DNA of 64,000 nucleotides from Auriscalpium vulgare (GCA_019915015.1 JAHBBC010000003.1:372001-436000), one strand, 5' to 3'; counted from the stretch's first letter, positions 40,170 to 50,658 are shown. The notes: generated by a model not told the origin, from the letters alone. A program made the numbers and translations.

Positions 40170-43100
40170 ATGGATCCTCAGGCGCTCTCTCATCTATTCG
40201 CAACAACCCTCGACCCCAATCCGAATGTCCGAAAATCCGGAGAGCTAGAGATCCGGAAGGTGCGTGGGCTTGTGCCCATCTTTATGCACTCCTCAGCTGT
40301 TGTCTGTAGGTGGGCAACCAGGAGGGCATCATCGCCGCCCTGCTTCAGATCATCGCGTCGGATAGCGTCGACCTGTGCGTGCTGAACGCGTGTTTTTTGC
40401 TTCCATGTCTGACGCTTTTTCAGGGCTATTCGCCAGGCGTGCTCGGTATACGTCAAAAACCGCGTTGCGACGACGTATCATCTTGATCCTGCGCTTACTC
40501 CTCCTGAGCCAAAGACGATCACGATCTCGGACCGCGTCGCGCTAAAGTCACTCATCCTCCCTCTGCTTGCAGCGTCACCCTCTCGTAGCATCACTGTGCA
40601 GCTCTCCAGCACTCTCAAGACTCTCATCTCGTATGACTTCCCTGCGGACTGGCCCGAGCTCATGGGTGGCGCGAAGCAGCTCCTGGGAAGCAGCAACATT
40701 CGCGAAGTCGGCGCTGGCACAGTCGTGGTGCTTGAAATGGTTCGCGCGTTCCGGTGTGTTATATCGTCCAATTATTCCCTGCGACGCGTGTGATAGAGTG
40801 TCTGATCGCTCCTAGCTTCCGCCGAAAGAGCGATGAGCTTCTCGTGATCGTCGAGGAGCTGTTCCCGACCCTCGTTCACATCGCCACCCAGCTGCTTACG
40901 ACACCACCGGCGGGTGCAGAGCAGGAAATCCCCGCGATACTGCACTTCATCCTGAAGACATATAAGTCCTCGATCGTCCTGAATCTGAGCAAGCACCAAC
41001 AGAGCCCGGAGAGCCTCGTGCCATGGGGCAGACTGCTGTTCCAAGTCATAAATCTGCAAATCCCGGTAGAAGCTGTGCCTCAGGATGAAGATGAGCGCGA
41101 GCGCAGTGAGTGGTGGAAGGCTAAGAAGTGGGCGTATGGGGTCCTCGGACGACTCTTCCATCGGTGCGCACGTAGGAAAGTCTTCAAGGCGATCGATGCT
41201 TACCCGTTTTGTCAGCTTTGGCAACCCATCCCAACTTCCCAGCACCATGAAAGACCACTATGGCGCCTTCGCGCAGCACTTTGTGACCAGTTTCGCACCG
41301 GAGATCTTCAAAGTGTACCTGGGTCAGGTAGACCTGTACGTTTCGGGTCAGGCGTGGCTTTCGAAGAAGTGTCAATTCCAAATTCTCTCATTTTTCACCG
41401 AGTGGTATGTCCTCGACCAAGAAGTTCATCCCGCAGTCACTGACCTCATCTCGTAGCGTGAAGCCGAAGTCGACATGGGCTCTTCTCAAGCCTCACTTTG
41501 AGACCCTCGTGGCCAAATTTGTGTTCCCTAACCTTTCTTTCACTGCCGCTAAGCAGGAGCTGTGGGACTCGGACCCGGTCGAATACTTGCGTGTGTCTAT
41601 AGGTGGGTTCACAAATGGGGTTCTTTGGCCAGTTGTTGAGTTTCTTTGCAGATGAGTTTGAGGACTATTCCTCACCGGTGGCAGGCGCGACAAGCTTCCT
41701 CTTCCAGCTCGTCAGCAGCCGGACACAGACGGCGTTCATGCCTATCTTGCATTTCGTGCATCAAGTTCTAGCTTCGTGAGTGTCCTAAGTACCCTGCGTT
41801 CCGCACCAGACTTACTCTGCCGTGAAGCAACCCGACACCACCCCAGCGGTTTGGTGCCCTGAACATGATCGCTGCTCTCGGTCCGTTCATCATGCGTCAT
41901 CCGGATGTCAAGATCAACATAGAGGACTTCGCGATGCAGCATGTATTGCCAGAATTTAAAAGCTCCCACGCCTATCTGCGGGCCATTGTATGTAATCATG
42001 CATCACTTCGCCGATTCAAGCTAACACATTGGGTTGCAGGCGGCTGAGGTTATCGGCACGTTTGAGAGGAATAAGATTACTTGGAATAATGAAGCTGTAA
42101 GGTTGAACGACACCTTCGCTCGCCTTGACCGTTGACACCTCCCACAGAACCTGAGCGCTGTTGTCAGCGCCGTGGCTACAAATTTGGATGACACCGAGCT
42201 ACCTGTGCGCGTCCAGGCGGCTCTGGCGCTGACGGAGATGGTGGCTTCTCACGAATCAGGTAGCGCGTCTTCGTCGTGACAAAGACCCGTTTATTGATAA
42301 TCTCGATAGTGAAAGCAGCCGTTGCGCCACAAGTCGGCAAGGTCATTCAGGGTAAGCCCCACCCCATGGACGTGGTGGAGGTAGAGCTCATGAGATGGAT
42401 AGATTTGTTGAAGTTGTCTGACGAGACCGACTTGGACATTTTGAACTCAAGCATGGAAACTATGGTCGAGGCTTTCCAGGCGGAGTTGCTGCCCGTCGCT
42501 GCGCAATTGACTAGCCGCCTCGTGAGTCTAGTCTGGATCATTCTAACAATGTCTCATGCTGCTGTGGCAGTGCGAGTCCTACCTCCGGCTGGCGCGTGAG
42601 TGCCTCGCGCAGGAGGAAAAGCCCAACGGCGGAGACCTCGAATCGGCGATGGAGTCCGATGGGGAGGACGATAAGTCTTTCGCGGCCATGGGTGTGGCAA
42701 AGACAATCGGCACAGTAAGAGGAACAGTTATATCGTTGGTACTTCTTGCTCAAGTGGCGTATAGATCATCGACTCTGTTGACTCTTCTCCGGAAATCCTC
42801 GCCCAAGTCCAGGAAGTCGTCATCCCCATCATCGCTTTCACACTCGAGCACAAGATTTTAGGTTGGTCGAGAGATGTGCATTTTTCCGACATGTTGGGTG
42901 CTGACAAGCTACTCTAGACCTTTTTGACAACGCGTACGCCCTGGTCGACAGCTTGACATTCAAGACACGGGCCATCTCCCCAAACATGTGGCCCGTGTTC
43001 GAGCACACGTACAGGTTGTTCAAGTCCGATGCTGTTGACTTCCTGGATGGTATGAATGCCCAGCATACTGTTCCTTCATATCTAACTGCCAAAAACTCTC

Positions 43101-44350
43101 AGAAATGTTGCCTGCGCTCGACAACTTCGTTTCTTACGGCACCGAAATGTTCAAGACTCGCGCTGACTATAGGCAGATGATCGCCGATATCTACACGACG
43201 TCTATGACTAGCGATCACCTCGGAGAAGCTGATCGGGTACACGGATCGAGTCTTGCGGAGTCCCTCCTTCTGAACCTTCGAGGCCACATCGATGATGTGA
43301 GTGCTCCCCAGTCATATATGATTCATAATCTCATCAACAGCAAACTGCAGCTCCTACCTTCAATCATCAAAACAGCCGTCGACTACATTGATTCTGCTGA
43401 GACGTCTTCCTTGCGCCTCGCTAATCTGGAGGTCCTCATCAACGCCGTACTCTACAACCCAGCTGCTGCATTGCAGCTCATGGAGCAGTACCGGGCCGGA
43501 ACTTCCCGCCTTTTCTTCGACAAGTGGTTTGCGGCTATTGAGAAGGATATGGGCTTACCGCGGGTCCACGACAAGAAGCTCACTATCGTCGCGTTGTGTG
43601 CATGCATGGACATCGACCCCAGCGCAATTCCGGAGCCCCTTCGGGCCGCTTGGCATGGAATCGTTGCTGGTGCACTGAAGGTTCTGAAAGACTTGCCGCG
43701 GGCTGTCGCAGGTACGTCGTGGGCATGGAAAATCTATGGTGCTGGCCGCCAACGTGCGACATACTCCAGCCCGGGATACCCTCAAGGATGTTCATCAAGA
43801 AGACGCGGAGGAGGACGAAGACGAAGACGACGAAGACGGTAGATTCTTGAACCTTGAGGATGATGACGGTGAGCGCCAGAATTTCGTAATCTTCGTTGAG
43901 GATGCTTAATGTCCTGCCAGGTGACGTCTGGGACGAGGACTCTGCATATCTCGAACTCCTCGCAAAAGAGGTACGTCCACTTTCTCGTCGAGATGATACG
44001 TGCACCTTACAATCAGCCACAGGGCGAGCGTCTTAGAGACAAGTCCGAGAAGACGACCATTGATGGAGACGATGAATCAGAGTCGTCGGACGACTCTGAG
44101 ATTGACGAGGATCTCGGATACATCAGCGCCCTCGAGAAAGTCGATCCCTACGTCACTTTCAAGCAGGCCTTAACGAGTGAGAGTTTTCTTACGCTGCCCC
44201 ACGGACCTACTAAGCTCTACTGTATTAGACCTGCAAACGAAAGATCCTGCCATCTACCAGGCAGGGACGACGGCGCTGAATGTCGAGCAGCAAACGATGC
44301 TCATGGAGGTGATGCGGATTGCGGAGTCTCACACCGTTGAGAGCCAGTGA
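40170..44350 (+). CDS. importin-beta family karyopherin (importin-7/8, Nmd5/Sxm1)
   Basis: It carries cargo such as ribosomal proteins and kinases into the nucleus under RanGTP control. The start at 40170 gives MDPQALSHLFATTLDPNPNV. The importin-beta N-terminal domain continues RKSGELEIRK..QACSVYVKNRVATTY. HEAT helices follow, for example YDFPADWPELMGGAKQLL, SWWKAKKWAYGVLGRL-like EWWKAKKW near 41120, and MIAALGPFIMRHPDVKINIE. Roughly fifteen to twenty short introns. The acidic C-terminal region, EDDEDGRFLNLEDDDGDVWD, and a final segment, LEKVDPYVTFKQAL, are typical of importin-7/8. The stop at 44350 follows HTVESQ. Size is near the family norm of about 1000-1050 aa. Confidence 0.9.
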
Positions 44351-44832
44351 TCACAGGACAGGTTTTATACTTTTCATCTCGTCGCACGACTTTCTTGCTT
44401 TCCTCGGTCGAGTGCTTTGTCCATGGATTCACAATACAGCGTGGCGCAGCATTTTGCATGTCTACTCTCGCAAATTCAGAAGGATCCGCGTGCTGACTGC
44501 CTTCTAGCGCCTTGCTGCACGATGATTCTGAACGGTGCACCATGGTTTTCTTCCCTGTATACCGGCTTCGACGAACGTGCTGCTCTGATGGTTGTCGCTC
44601 CCTCATATAGTCCCACTACGTATGTCGGCATACATCCTCCGCATCCTCACACGGACGCCCTCCTCCACCGGAAAACGATGGCTTCACCCGTCGGCATCCC
44701 TGTGTCATCGTCCGCTCTCCCTGCGTCCGCCGAACGGGCCACGGGGCGTCGACGCCGTCGTGAGTTGCGAGGCGCCTGCATGTGATGTGCGCGTCTTTGC
44801 GGAGCGGAGATCCGTTGCTGCTTCATTCCGGC

Positions 44833-44897
44833 CGCTGTAACGATAGGTCAAGGCAAACCCCGCCCCGCTGTAACGATAGGTCAAGGAAACCCCGCCC
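44833..44897. repeat. tandem duplication of a 33-bp unit in the secreted-protein promoter
   Basis: Unit CGCTGTAACGATAGGTCAAG plus a tail ending in CCCCGCCC occurs at 44833..44865 and again at 44866..44897. The second copy lacks one C. The unit lies 350-420 bp upstream of the secreted-protein ATG and includes a CCCCGCCC block that could bind C2H2 factors. Confidence 0.85.
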
Positions 44898-45162
44898 CAG
44901 GCTATGCGCGGCCCTCGCCGCAACTCTGCTGTCGCGGATTCAAGACTGGGGACACGAAGCCAGTGACGCGCAAGCTGAGTACCGGAGGGCAACGCCCAAG
45001 CGCCTCCGACGCGACTTCTCCGCCCCGCTGCATATGCGGCGACATCAGCCCCATATTAACGCATGGCCCAGGCGTCTCCGTCGGCCGTCTCGAGCAGCTA
45101 AGTGCTCCGGTGACTATGCACCACACGTTCGAGCTCGGGCCCATCTGGCCGCCTCGTTTGCC

Positions 45163-45168
45163 TATAAA
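45163..45168 (+). promoter_or_regulatory. TATA box of the small secreted protein gene
   Basis: TATAAA lies 83-88 bp upstream of the ATG at 45251, followed by a pyrimidine-rich leader. Same layout as in the aspartic protease promoter. Confidence 0.6.
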
Positions 45169-45250
45169 GCACCCTCGGGAGAGCTGTCAGTTTTTGTCAG
45201 GTCACCCAACCTTCTCACCCAACTTCACCAACCGTTATTTCCTCGTCGCT

Positions 45251-46027
45251 ATGCGTTTTGTCTCCTTCCTTGCTGCGGCGCTCGCTTTCTCCGGCGTCGC
45301 GCATGCTACCTTCCAGTGCGATGACAAGAAGGTCCTCAAGCAGACCTACGTCGGCGAGAACCAGGATGTTAGCGTGGAGTACGTGCACTGCTCAAACGCG
45401 ATTCGTCCCGTCCACGATAGAATTGCCGTGCGCGGACTCCAAGAACGCCAGACTGACGTCTGCGGCGCCACATGTGCGTACTGAAAGGTCCGAATATCCG
45501 AATAGGTACTCACTTGAAACAACACCAGGCGCCACGAATTGCTTCACGCCATCTGGCGGGGGTCCCGACCCGAATCAATGTGCAGTCATCGCGGATGCCC
45601 TTCTTTACGACAGCCAGAATATTGGTACGTTTTCTTGAGTGCTCAAAGTCGCTCTTTGAAGACTGAAGTGGACGATGATGCCCGCAGGCGCGCTCTTCAA
45701 TCTGGATCCGGCAGTATGGTATTCTACTTCATATAAAAGGTTGCACACTGATCGGGAGAAACAGGTCAATACGTCCGTGATTACGATGCAGTACCAGAGC
45801 TGCAAGACCTTTATTGTCAACCAGACGAACTCGACCTTGCAGTATTGCCGCACTGACTGGGTACGCTCCATTTATCCTATGCCCGCTTCTTTTTGATTTT
45901 ACGAACTACCATGCAGTCGTCTCTCGTGAACTGGCTGGCGACGGATTGTCAGTCCACTCAAAATGCGCACGGCGGAAACTGCGTCGCGTCGGACCAGAGG
46001 TGGTTTGTGCAGGTCCAGCATTCTTAA
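45251..46027 (+). CDS. small secreted cysteine-rich protein
   Basis: Five exons (45251..45473, 45529..45624, 45688..45713, 45765..45860, 45917..46027) sum to 552 nt (183 aa). The N-terminus MRFVSFLAAALAFSGVAHA is a clear signal peptide with an AHA cleavage site. The mature part has ten cysteines, including VCGATCATNCFTPSGGGPDP, NQCAVIADALLYDSQNIGAL and YCRTDW. Potential N-glycosylation sites occur at NTS, NQT and NST. No enzyme motif is seen. It resembles agaricomycete cysteine-rich secreted proteins of unknown role, possibly cell-wall or effector-like. The strong promoter suggests high expression. Confidence 0.8.
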
Positions 46028-46199
46028 GCTTATGGAGCATGGGCATCCCCCACTCGAAGCGGCACGCGGACTGGCTTAACAAGTTATATGGACATCGCTT
46101 TCTTGAGTTACTGTACGGACTCAGCGTATCTACATAGTTCCGACTATATAGCTCCGACTCTACTAGTACTCGACTCTAAATCTATGTTGACCAATGTCA

Positions 46200-46493
46200 C
46201 CTTGGTCAAGTTGAAGCTCTCATCTGCCGCGGCGAAATTTGTCACCTCCCAGGAGTCACAATCTCAGCAAATATTCGGCGACGACACCAGTTCTGGCGGA
46301 GCGGGCGGGCGTTGCGATGATTTCAGGGTTCAGCCCGGCCATGCTGAAGGTGTTCATGGGCGACGAGGACGTAGAGGCAGAGGCAGAGTCTGAGGATGGG
46401 ACGACAACAACTCGATTGCAGTTCAACCCGGTCAGTGTGATGAAGCGGGCGCTTGGGGTAGAGAGTTTCGACGGGTTGGTGGTCTTGGACTGA
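46200..46493 (+). pseudogene. relic of a DUF2828/DUF7788 (TROVE-vWA-like) gene, C-terminal part only
   Basis: The frame ending at 46493 reads ERAGVAMISGFSPAMLKVFM, then an acidic linker, FNPVSVMKRALG and ESFDGLVVLD at the stop. This is the usual C-terminus of the agaricomycete DUF2828 family (TROVE/vWA-like proteins, normally 600-800 aa). No N-terminal TROVE or MIDAS part is found between this fragment and the secreted-protein gene that ends at 46027. It is therefore a truncated remnant. Exact 5' limit uncertain. A reading joined by an intron to upstream sequence cannot be excluded, but no room exists for the missing domains. Confidence 0.6.
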
Positions 46494-46648
46494 CGTACTG
46501 TATCAATAGCAGATTTACATACCCATTCCCTGTAACAATACTGCAATAACCACTCTTCTTCCAGGCACGCCTGTCTGCGAATGCGAACTTCGGACTAGCT
46601 TGGGGCACAATTGCTACTGATACAGGTGACACTCCTGACCGGACGTTG

Positions 46649-47536
46649 TCAGCACACGCTGCCGGGAGACAGGCGGACAGCATACCTTTCCAGCGATAGC
46701 ACTTCGTCAGGAAACCTCAGCGAATCAATGCAAACTTTCCCCTCGCGCAGGTCCGTCCACACATCTGCAGGAAGCGGAAACTCCGGGACGCTCAGGTGCT
46801 GCACCTCGACACTGTTCAAACACTCGTCGTCGTCCTGATCTCGGTGCGCTTGCTTGTATGCCGCATCCATCAACTGCTCCACCCGCTCCAAGGCGTCATC
46901 CGTCAGCGCGAAAACAAGCGACGATTTGTGCACCTGGTCCACGAGTAACCTGGTGCCAAGTGTCATCCACTGGTGACAGTCGGGCCACGGGAACATTGTG
47001 TCGGTTCGCAGAGTTGCGGCCGGTGCAGGACCATTGGTGGCATGGGGGAAGATGGGAACAGATGGACTGGCGGTGGACAAAGAGCTGTTGCTGGGCTGTG
47101 CTGGGGACACATAATTGACGACGAGCTCCTGGACGAGTTCTCCCTCTTCGTTGTTGTAAAAGGTAGAGCTGGTCACTAGGCCCACGTAACGCTTCGTCGG
47201 GAAGGACTCCACCAAATGGATGGCAAAAGGGCACTGCACAGAGATTGCTGTCTTGGACAGGGCAAAGGCGATGTACGTGCCGGGCTCAATTCCCGAAGCC
47301 AGTGCGGCAGAGGCGTAAACGGCCGCGGACGTGTCAACGGTGTGCGAGAAAGTCTCAGCAGCGGAAAGCGGGGGGTCGGGAATGCTGCCATGCCTGCCCA
47401 AGGGCCTACGCACGGGGGTGGAGTTTGACCCAGCGGCGGGGTGTCGAGGACCAACAGCCGCAACTGGTGAACGGGGAGAGATGACGGACCACGCGGGTCC
47501 GTTGAAGCTCGGAGAGAGGGCCATGGGAGTGGACAT
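46649..47536 (-). CDS. hypothetical protein, orphan
   Basis: An open frame of 295 codons starts at 47536 with MSTPMALSPSFNGPAWSVIS. It contains VESFPTKRYVGLVTSSTFYN, WPDCHQWMTLGTRLLVDQVH and VFALTDDALERVEQLMDAAY. A GTATGC donor-like site just after LSLE (about 46690) suggests the true last exon may differ and end near 46600. No family is recognised. The N-terminal 80 residues are S/P rich and disordered; the rest looks folded. It has no signal peptide. Neighbours are the DUF2828 relic and the interrupted F-box gene, an accessory setting. Confidence 0.5.
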   Translation of the reverse strand: MSTPMALSPSFNGPAWSVISPRSPVAAVGPRHPAAGSNSTPVRRPLGRHGSIPDPPLSAAETFSHTVDTSAAVYASAALASGIEPGTYIAFALSKTAISVQCPFAIHLVESFPTKRYVGLVTSSTFYNNEEGELVQELVVNYVSPAQPSNSSLSTASPSVPIFPHATNGPAPAATLRTDTMFPWPDCHQWMTLGTRLLVDQVHKSSLVFALTDDALERVEQLMDAAYKQAHRDQDDDECLNSVEVQHLSVPEFPLPADVWTDLREGKVCIDSLRFPDEVLSLERYAVRLSPGSVC

Positions 47537-48473
47537 AATGGAATGGGAGGGAGTTGGTACTGGGTGGGGGCCTTTGGTTCCAGTTGCGCATCCTTTTTAA
47601 AGGGCCCAGTGTGGCCGGCCGGGATGTTGCATGCATGTGTACCACGCCATTGTCCGCTCGAAGTAGTACGGATCCAACACACTGTCAGAGCCAGCAATGC
47701 TGGACATTAGTAAGAAAAAGACGGCCACACACGCGCGGGCTGAGACGCTTTGCAGTCTGACTGTCTAAGGACGCTCAAAAGATCAGCACACGTGCCAGGA
47801 GAATCTTCGAAGGAAAGCGAAGACGACATAGATTGAAGTGACGCTTGCTAAATTCCTGACATCAGTCGTGGAAGAACCTGTCCACTTCGTACCCATGCTT
47901 GCGGTACGCGCGCCACATGGTATCGACCTGCTTCACCATCCCCCAGATACGCTCCCTGTTCCTCATCGAAGCGTTCGATCTCGCTAAGCATGCTTTGACG
48001 AAGGGCCCATACTGGAAATCGGGGGAGTCGAAGGGACCGCGCGTGCCGGTGAAATGCTGCGTGTTCTCGGATGAAATCCACTTCGCCGCAGCGAAATGGC
48101 ATCGCTCAACCTCCATAGAGACAGAGGGCAAGGGGAGAATCCAGTGCAGTGGGCCATGTGGGGAGACGACTCTATATCGGAAGAAGCGATTGACAACGTC
48201 CGGGCTCGAAATGACTGCCCGCACCGACTTGGAGGTCGCAGAAAGCGCCTTGAAGCCGGCAAAATGCAGGTGATCGACGATGGTTAGTAAGAGTTCATGA
48301 GGGATGCGAAGAAGAGTCGGTTGTTGCAAGAAGTCGGATGGTTCGACCGGATAAGAGGTAAATATTGACGGAATCCGCGAAGGAGGTTCAGGCCATCTGT
48401 TGCAGCGGATACGTCAGACGCACTGCCACAGCGCAGTTGAAGCTTACACATCCGGTCTCATGAATCTCCAGCC

Positions 48474-48500
48474 TATGAAGGGCTTTATTGGACAAAAATC
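48474..48500 (+). repeat. left terminal inverted repeat
   Basis: 27-bp arm starting TATGAAGGGC, directly preceded by the CCAGCC target duplication (48468..48473). Differs from the right arm at three positions. Confidence 0.85.
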
Positions 48501-48598
48501 AGAGCGAGAGAGAGCCTTACCCGGGATAACCACGGTTCTTTCGAGATCACGCGTGAAATCAAAGTCTCACCCATTATCTCGGCCCGTCCTCTATGATC

Positions 48599-48686
48599 TC
48601 GACGCGTCCTGGATGATCCTGACCAAATCCTGACGCATCCCGGATGATCCTGACGCGTCCCGGATGATATTGACGCGTCCCGAAAG
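48599..48686. repeat. internal array of about 20-bp imperfect units in the element
   Basis: About four imperfect copies of GACGCGTCCCGGATGATCCT follow one another. Variants are GACGCGTCCTGGATGATCCT, GACGCATCCCGGATGATCCT and GACGCGTCCCGGATGATATT. Most units carry ACGCGT. The array occupies the left third of the insertion. Confidence 0.7.
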
Positions 48687-49136
48687 ACCGGTCATGATAC
48701 AGAATGATACTAAGGCCAACGCCAGGATCCCGACTGACCACTGTATATCCTGTACCGTCCCGTCTCGGGCTGTCCCGAGCCGTCACTACCTACGACGAGT
48801 GACCATGGCTGACCATGGGCTGTCCTGAAGGCTCATCAAGGACGGTCAATGGTCACCAATGTGATCCTTGACCACACACATTTTAGTGTATATTGATTGA
48901 TGAGCAGCTCATGATCTGCCGGGATATGGCAGGCTGACTCGAGACAACCCAGGACCATGGAGGAGCATGGGTTTTCAGCTCAGCATGACAACCCAGGAGC
49001 ACGAGTGCACATCACAATTCACGGAGGAACACTCATTATATGTGATGATATACAATGGTCCACAGTGACGGAGACATATCACTGGGGTCAGCTACAGATA
49101 ATCAATGAACATCAAGGATACTCCGGGACAATGCAT

Positions 49137-49210
49137 GACAAGTCGGGACAAGGCAGGACAAGTCGGGACAGGGCAGGACAAGGCAGGATAAGGCGTGAGA
49201 CGGCGGGACA
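49137..49210. repeat. internal array of GGGACAAGGCA-like units in the element
   Basis: Imperfect 10-bp units (CGGGACAAGG, CAGGACAAGT, CGGGACAGGG, CAGGACAAGG, CAGGATAAGG and so on) repeat across about 70 bp, close to the right arm of the element. The motif GGAC recurs in every unit. Confidence 0.7.
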
Positions 49211-49245
49211 GACGCATACTCTTTGCGTGCGCCTCTTCGCGCATT

Positions 49246-49272
49246 GATTTTTGTCCAGTACAGCCCGTCATA
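49246..49272 (-). repeat. right terminal inverted repeat
   Basis: 27-bp arm that reads TATGACGGGC on the minus strand, directly followed on the plus strand by CCAGCC (49273..49278). Confidence 0.85.
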
Positions 49273-50102
49273 CCAGCCCCTCAAGTCTCGGACGACGGCA
49301 GGCATCAAATCCTTCGCTCGCAGACCCGCCTCAAGTGCGTGGGAGGTATGTGTCACACCTGGCCGCATAGTGCCAAGTACAGAGTCCTGGAACTGATTGA
49401 GCGTTTTGTGCATTCCTGCATAGCGAAGGCCAAGAAGTAATCCCCATCCTTCAACTGAAGGTTGATCAGCGCATGAGTTACCACGAAATCGTCGAGCATA
49501 GACGTACCGACTTGGCCCTTTCTAGAATTGACAAGCTCATAAAATTCTCCAGCGAACGACAGCCCATTTCTTGACCGACCGGATACGCGCAGCCAGGCTT
49601 CTAAGCATCGGTAGCACCCTTCGTGGACAGCGAAGTTGGGCCGCCCAGATGTCGCAGTTTCTCGATCTACCTCTTGCTCTTCCCCGTCGGCTCCAGTGAC
49701 ATATTGCGTCTCGAATCGTCCAGACGAGCCATCACCGACAAGTCGCACCTGGACCTCTTTTCCGTTAGGGAAGTGTGCCACGCCTGTCTCCGGATCGCGT
49801 CGGAATGGCGCATCGCTGTCCTCGTTGAAATGCCCAACAGCGATAGACCTCTCGAAACCCGGCCAGTCGCCGTCGGGAAACCAGTCCGGGCGCTCGGAGT
49901 AAGTGAGGTTGTCCTTGTCCGCGACAGCGAGGCGCAGGGCATCGACGAGGGCGGCGGTGATCTCGTCTGAAGGTAGATTAATCGTCATGTTCTCGGCCAT
50001 AGCCCGCGCGGTCGGGTCGATGTCGTTCTCGAAGAGGAGGACAGTCGGCCCTTGCCCAGGGCGAATGGCGCAGAGCAAGCAGAGTTCGTCCCAAACGCCC
50101 AT

Positions 50103-50658
50103 CTTGGTTGGGGTAAAGCCGCGACGGGGGCGAGTCGATTGACGAAGTCTTTCCCTTTAATACACGAAGAATTTAGCGAGGACAAATCGGCAAACGCAAC
50201 CTATCATATATGATACATCACCGTGGCTGAAACCGCCAGTACAGAGACGTAAATATCGGTTATGAAAGGTAGGTGACCTTGAGCGCCGTGTAATCTAAGC
50301 TCAATTAGTCTCCAAAATCCGAGCAATACTGCGAACCAAGCCAATAAGCGGCTCAGTTTGGAGACTGAGACGCCCCTCGGGCAGCGCCTTCAGGTCCACC
50401 TCGTGGTTCCAAGCATGTTAGAGGCGATCTCCACCCTAGATGTCAACATAGATGCCAAAGATACCGAAGGCAGTCGATGAGCATAAGGCTTGCACATTCC
50501 GGTCTGCCTCAGCAAAGGTCTCCTGAATCGAGCCATCGTCGACAGGCTGGTTTAGGCTGATGAGTCATTGAAAACAGAGCAAATTGATACACGACAGCAA
50601 AAACGCACGATTGAACGCAACAGATCCAGATCCCTACCGCAAATCACAGCCCACCCGC
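50103..50658. other. intergenic, no gene seen
   Basis: This 556-bp gap holds the F-box gene promoter and the 3' flank of TAF6. Short ORFs lack motifs. No repeat was noticed. Confidence 0.45.

Larger units (their letters stand above)
44351..45250. other. intergenic: promoter region of the secreted protein
   Basis: This 900-bp gap has no supported gene. It contains a 33-bp tandem duplication and a TATA box, both upstream of the small secreted protein. Left part is the 3' flank of the importin gene. Confidence 0.5.
48474..49272. mobile_element. MITE-like non-autonomous DNA element with 27-bp TIRs and 6-bp TSD
   Basis: A 799-bp segment is flanked by inverted repeats at 48474..48500 and 49246..49272, which match at 24 of 27 positions when one is reverse-complemented. 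The left copy begins TATGAAGGGCTTTATTGGAC; the right copy, reversed, begins TATGACGGGCTGTACTGGAC; both continue AAAAATC. CCAGCC directly flanks both ends (48468..48473, 49273..49278) as target duplication. It has no transposase ORF; the longest open frames are under 100 codons with no motif. The interior is built from short-motif arrays. A 6-bp duplication does not fit Tc1-mariner (TA), hAT (8) or Mutator (9), so the superfamily is unassigned. Boundaries are supported by restored reading frame of the host gene. Confidence 0.85.
47862..50102 (-). pseudogene. F-box protein gene interrupted by a 799-bp insertion
   Basis: The start at 50102 gives MGVWDELCLLCAIRPGQGP, the N-terminus of a large polypore F-box family. 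Exons read 50102..49508 and 49415..49273. The insertion 48474..49272 (see next entries) comes next, followed by the rest of exon 2 (48467..48448) and exon 3 (48396..47862). With the insertion and one CCAGCC copy (48468..48473) left out, the pieces sum to 1293 nt (430 aa) with normal introns of 92 and 51 bp. Family landmarks run in order: LSFAGEFYELVNSR, TLNQFQDSVLG, RDLRGW then RFMRPDVWPEP across the break. F-box LLRIPHELLLTIVDHLHFAG follows, and the end RIWGMVKQVDTMWRAYRKHG then YEVDRFFHD. The insertion breaks the ORF unless it is spliced out. Confidence 0.85.

Noticed and set aside
48474..49272. Element as a Tc1-mariner MITE with TA duplication
   Set aside because: Removal with TA only leaves an in-frame stop and duplicated GGCTGG; the 6-bp model restores the frame exactly.
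49353..50102. 249-aa minus ORF taken as a complete gene
   Set aside because: A GTACGT donor after GQV and an acceptor at 49416 connect it to the next exon of the F-box family; the last 50 residues are intron read-through.
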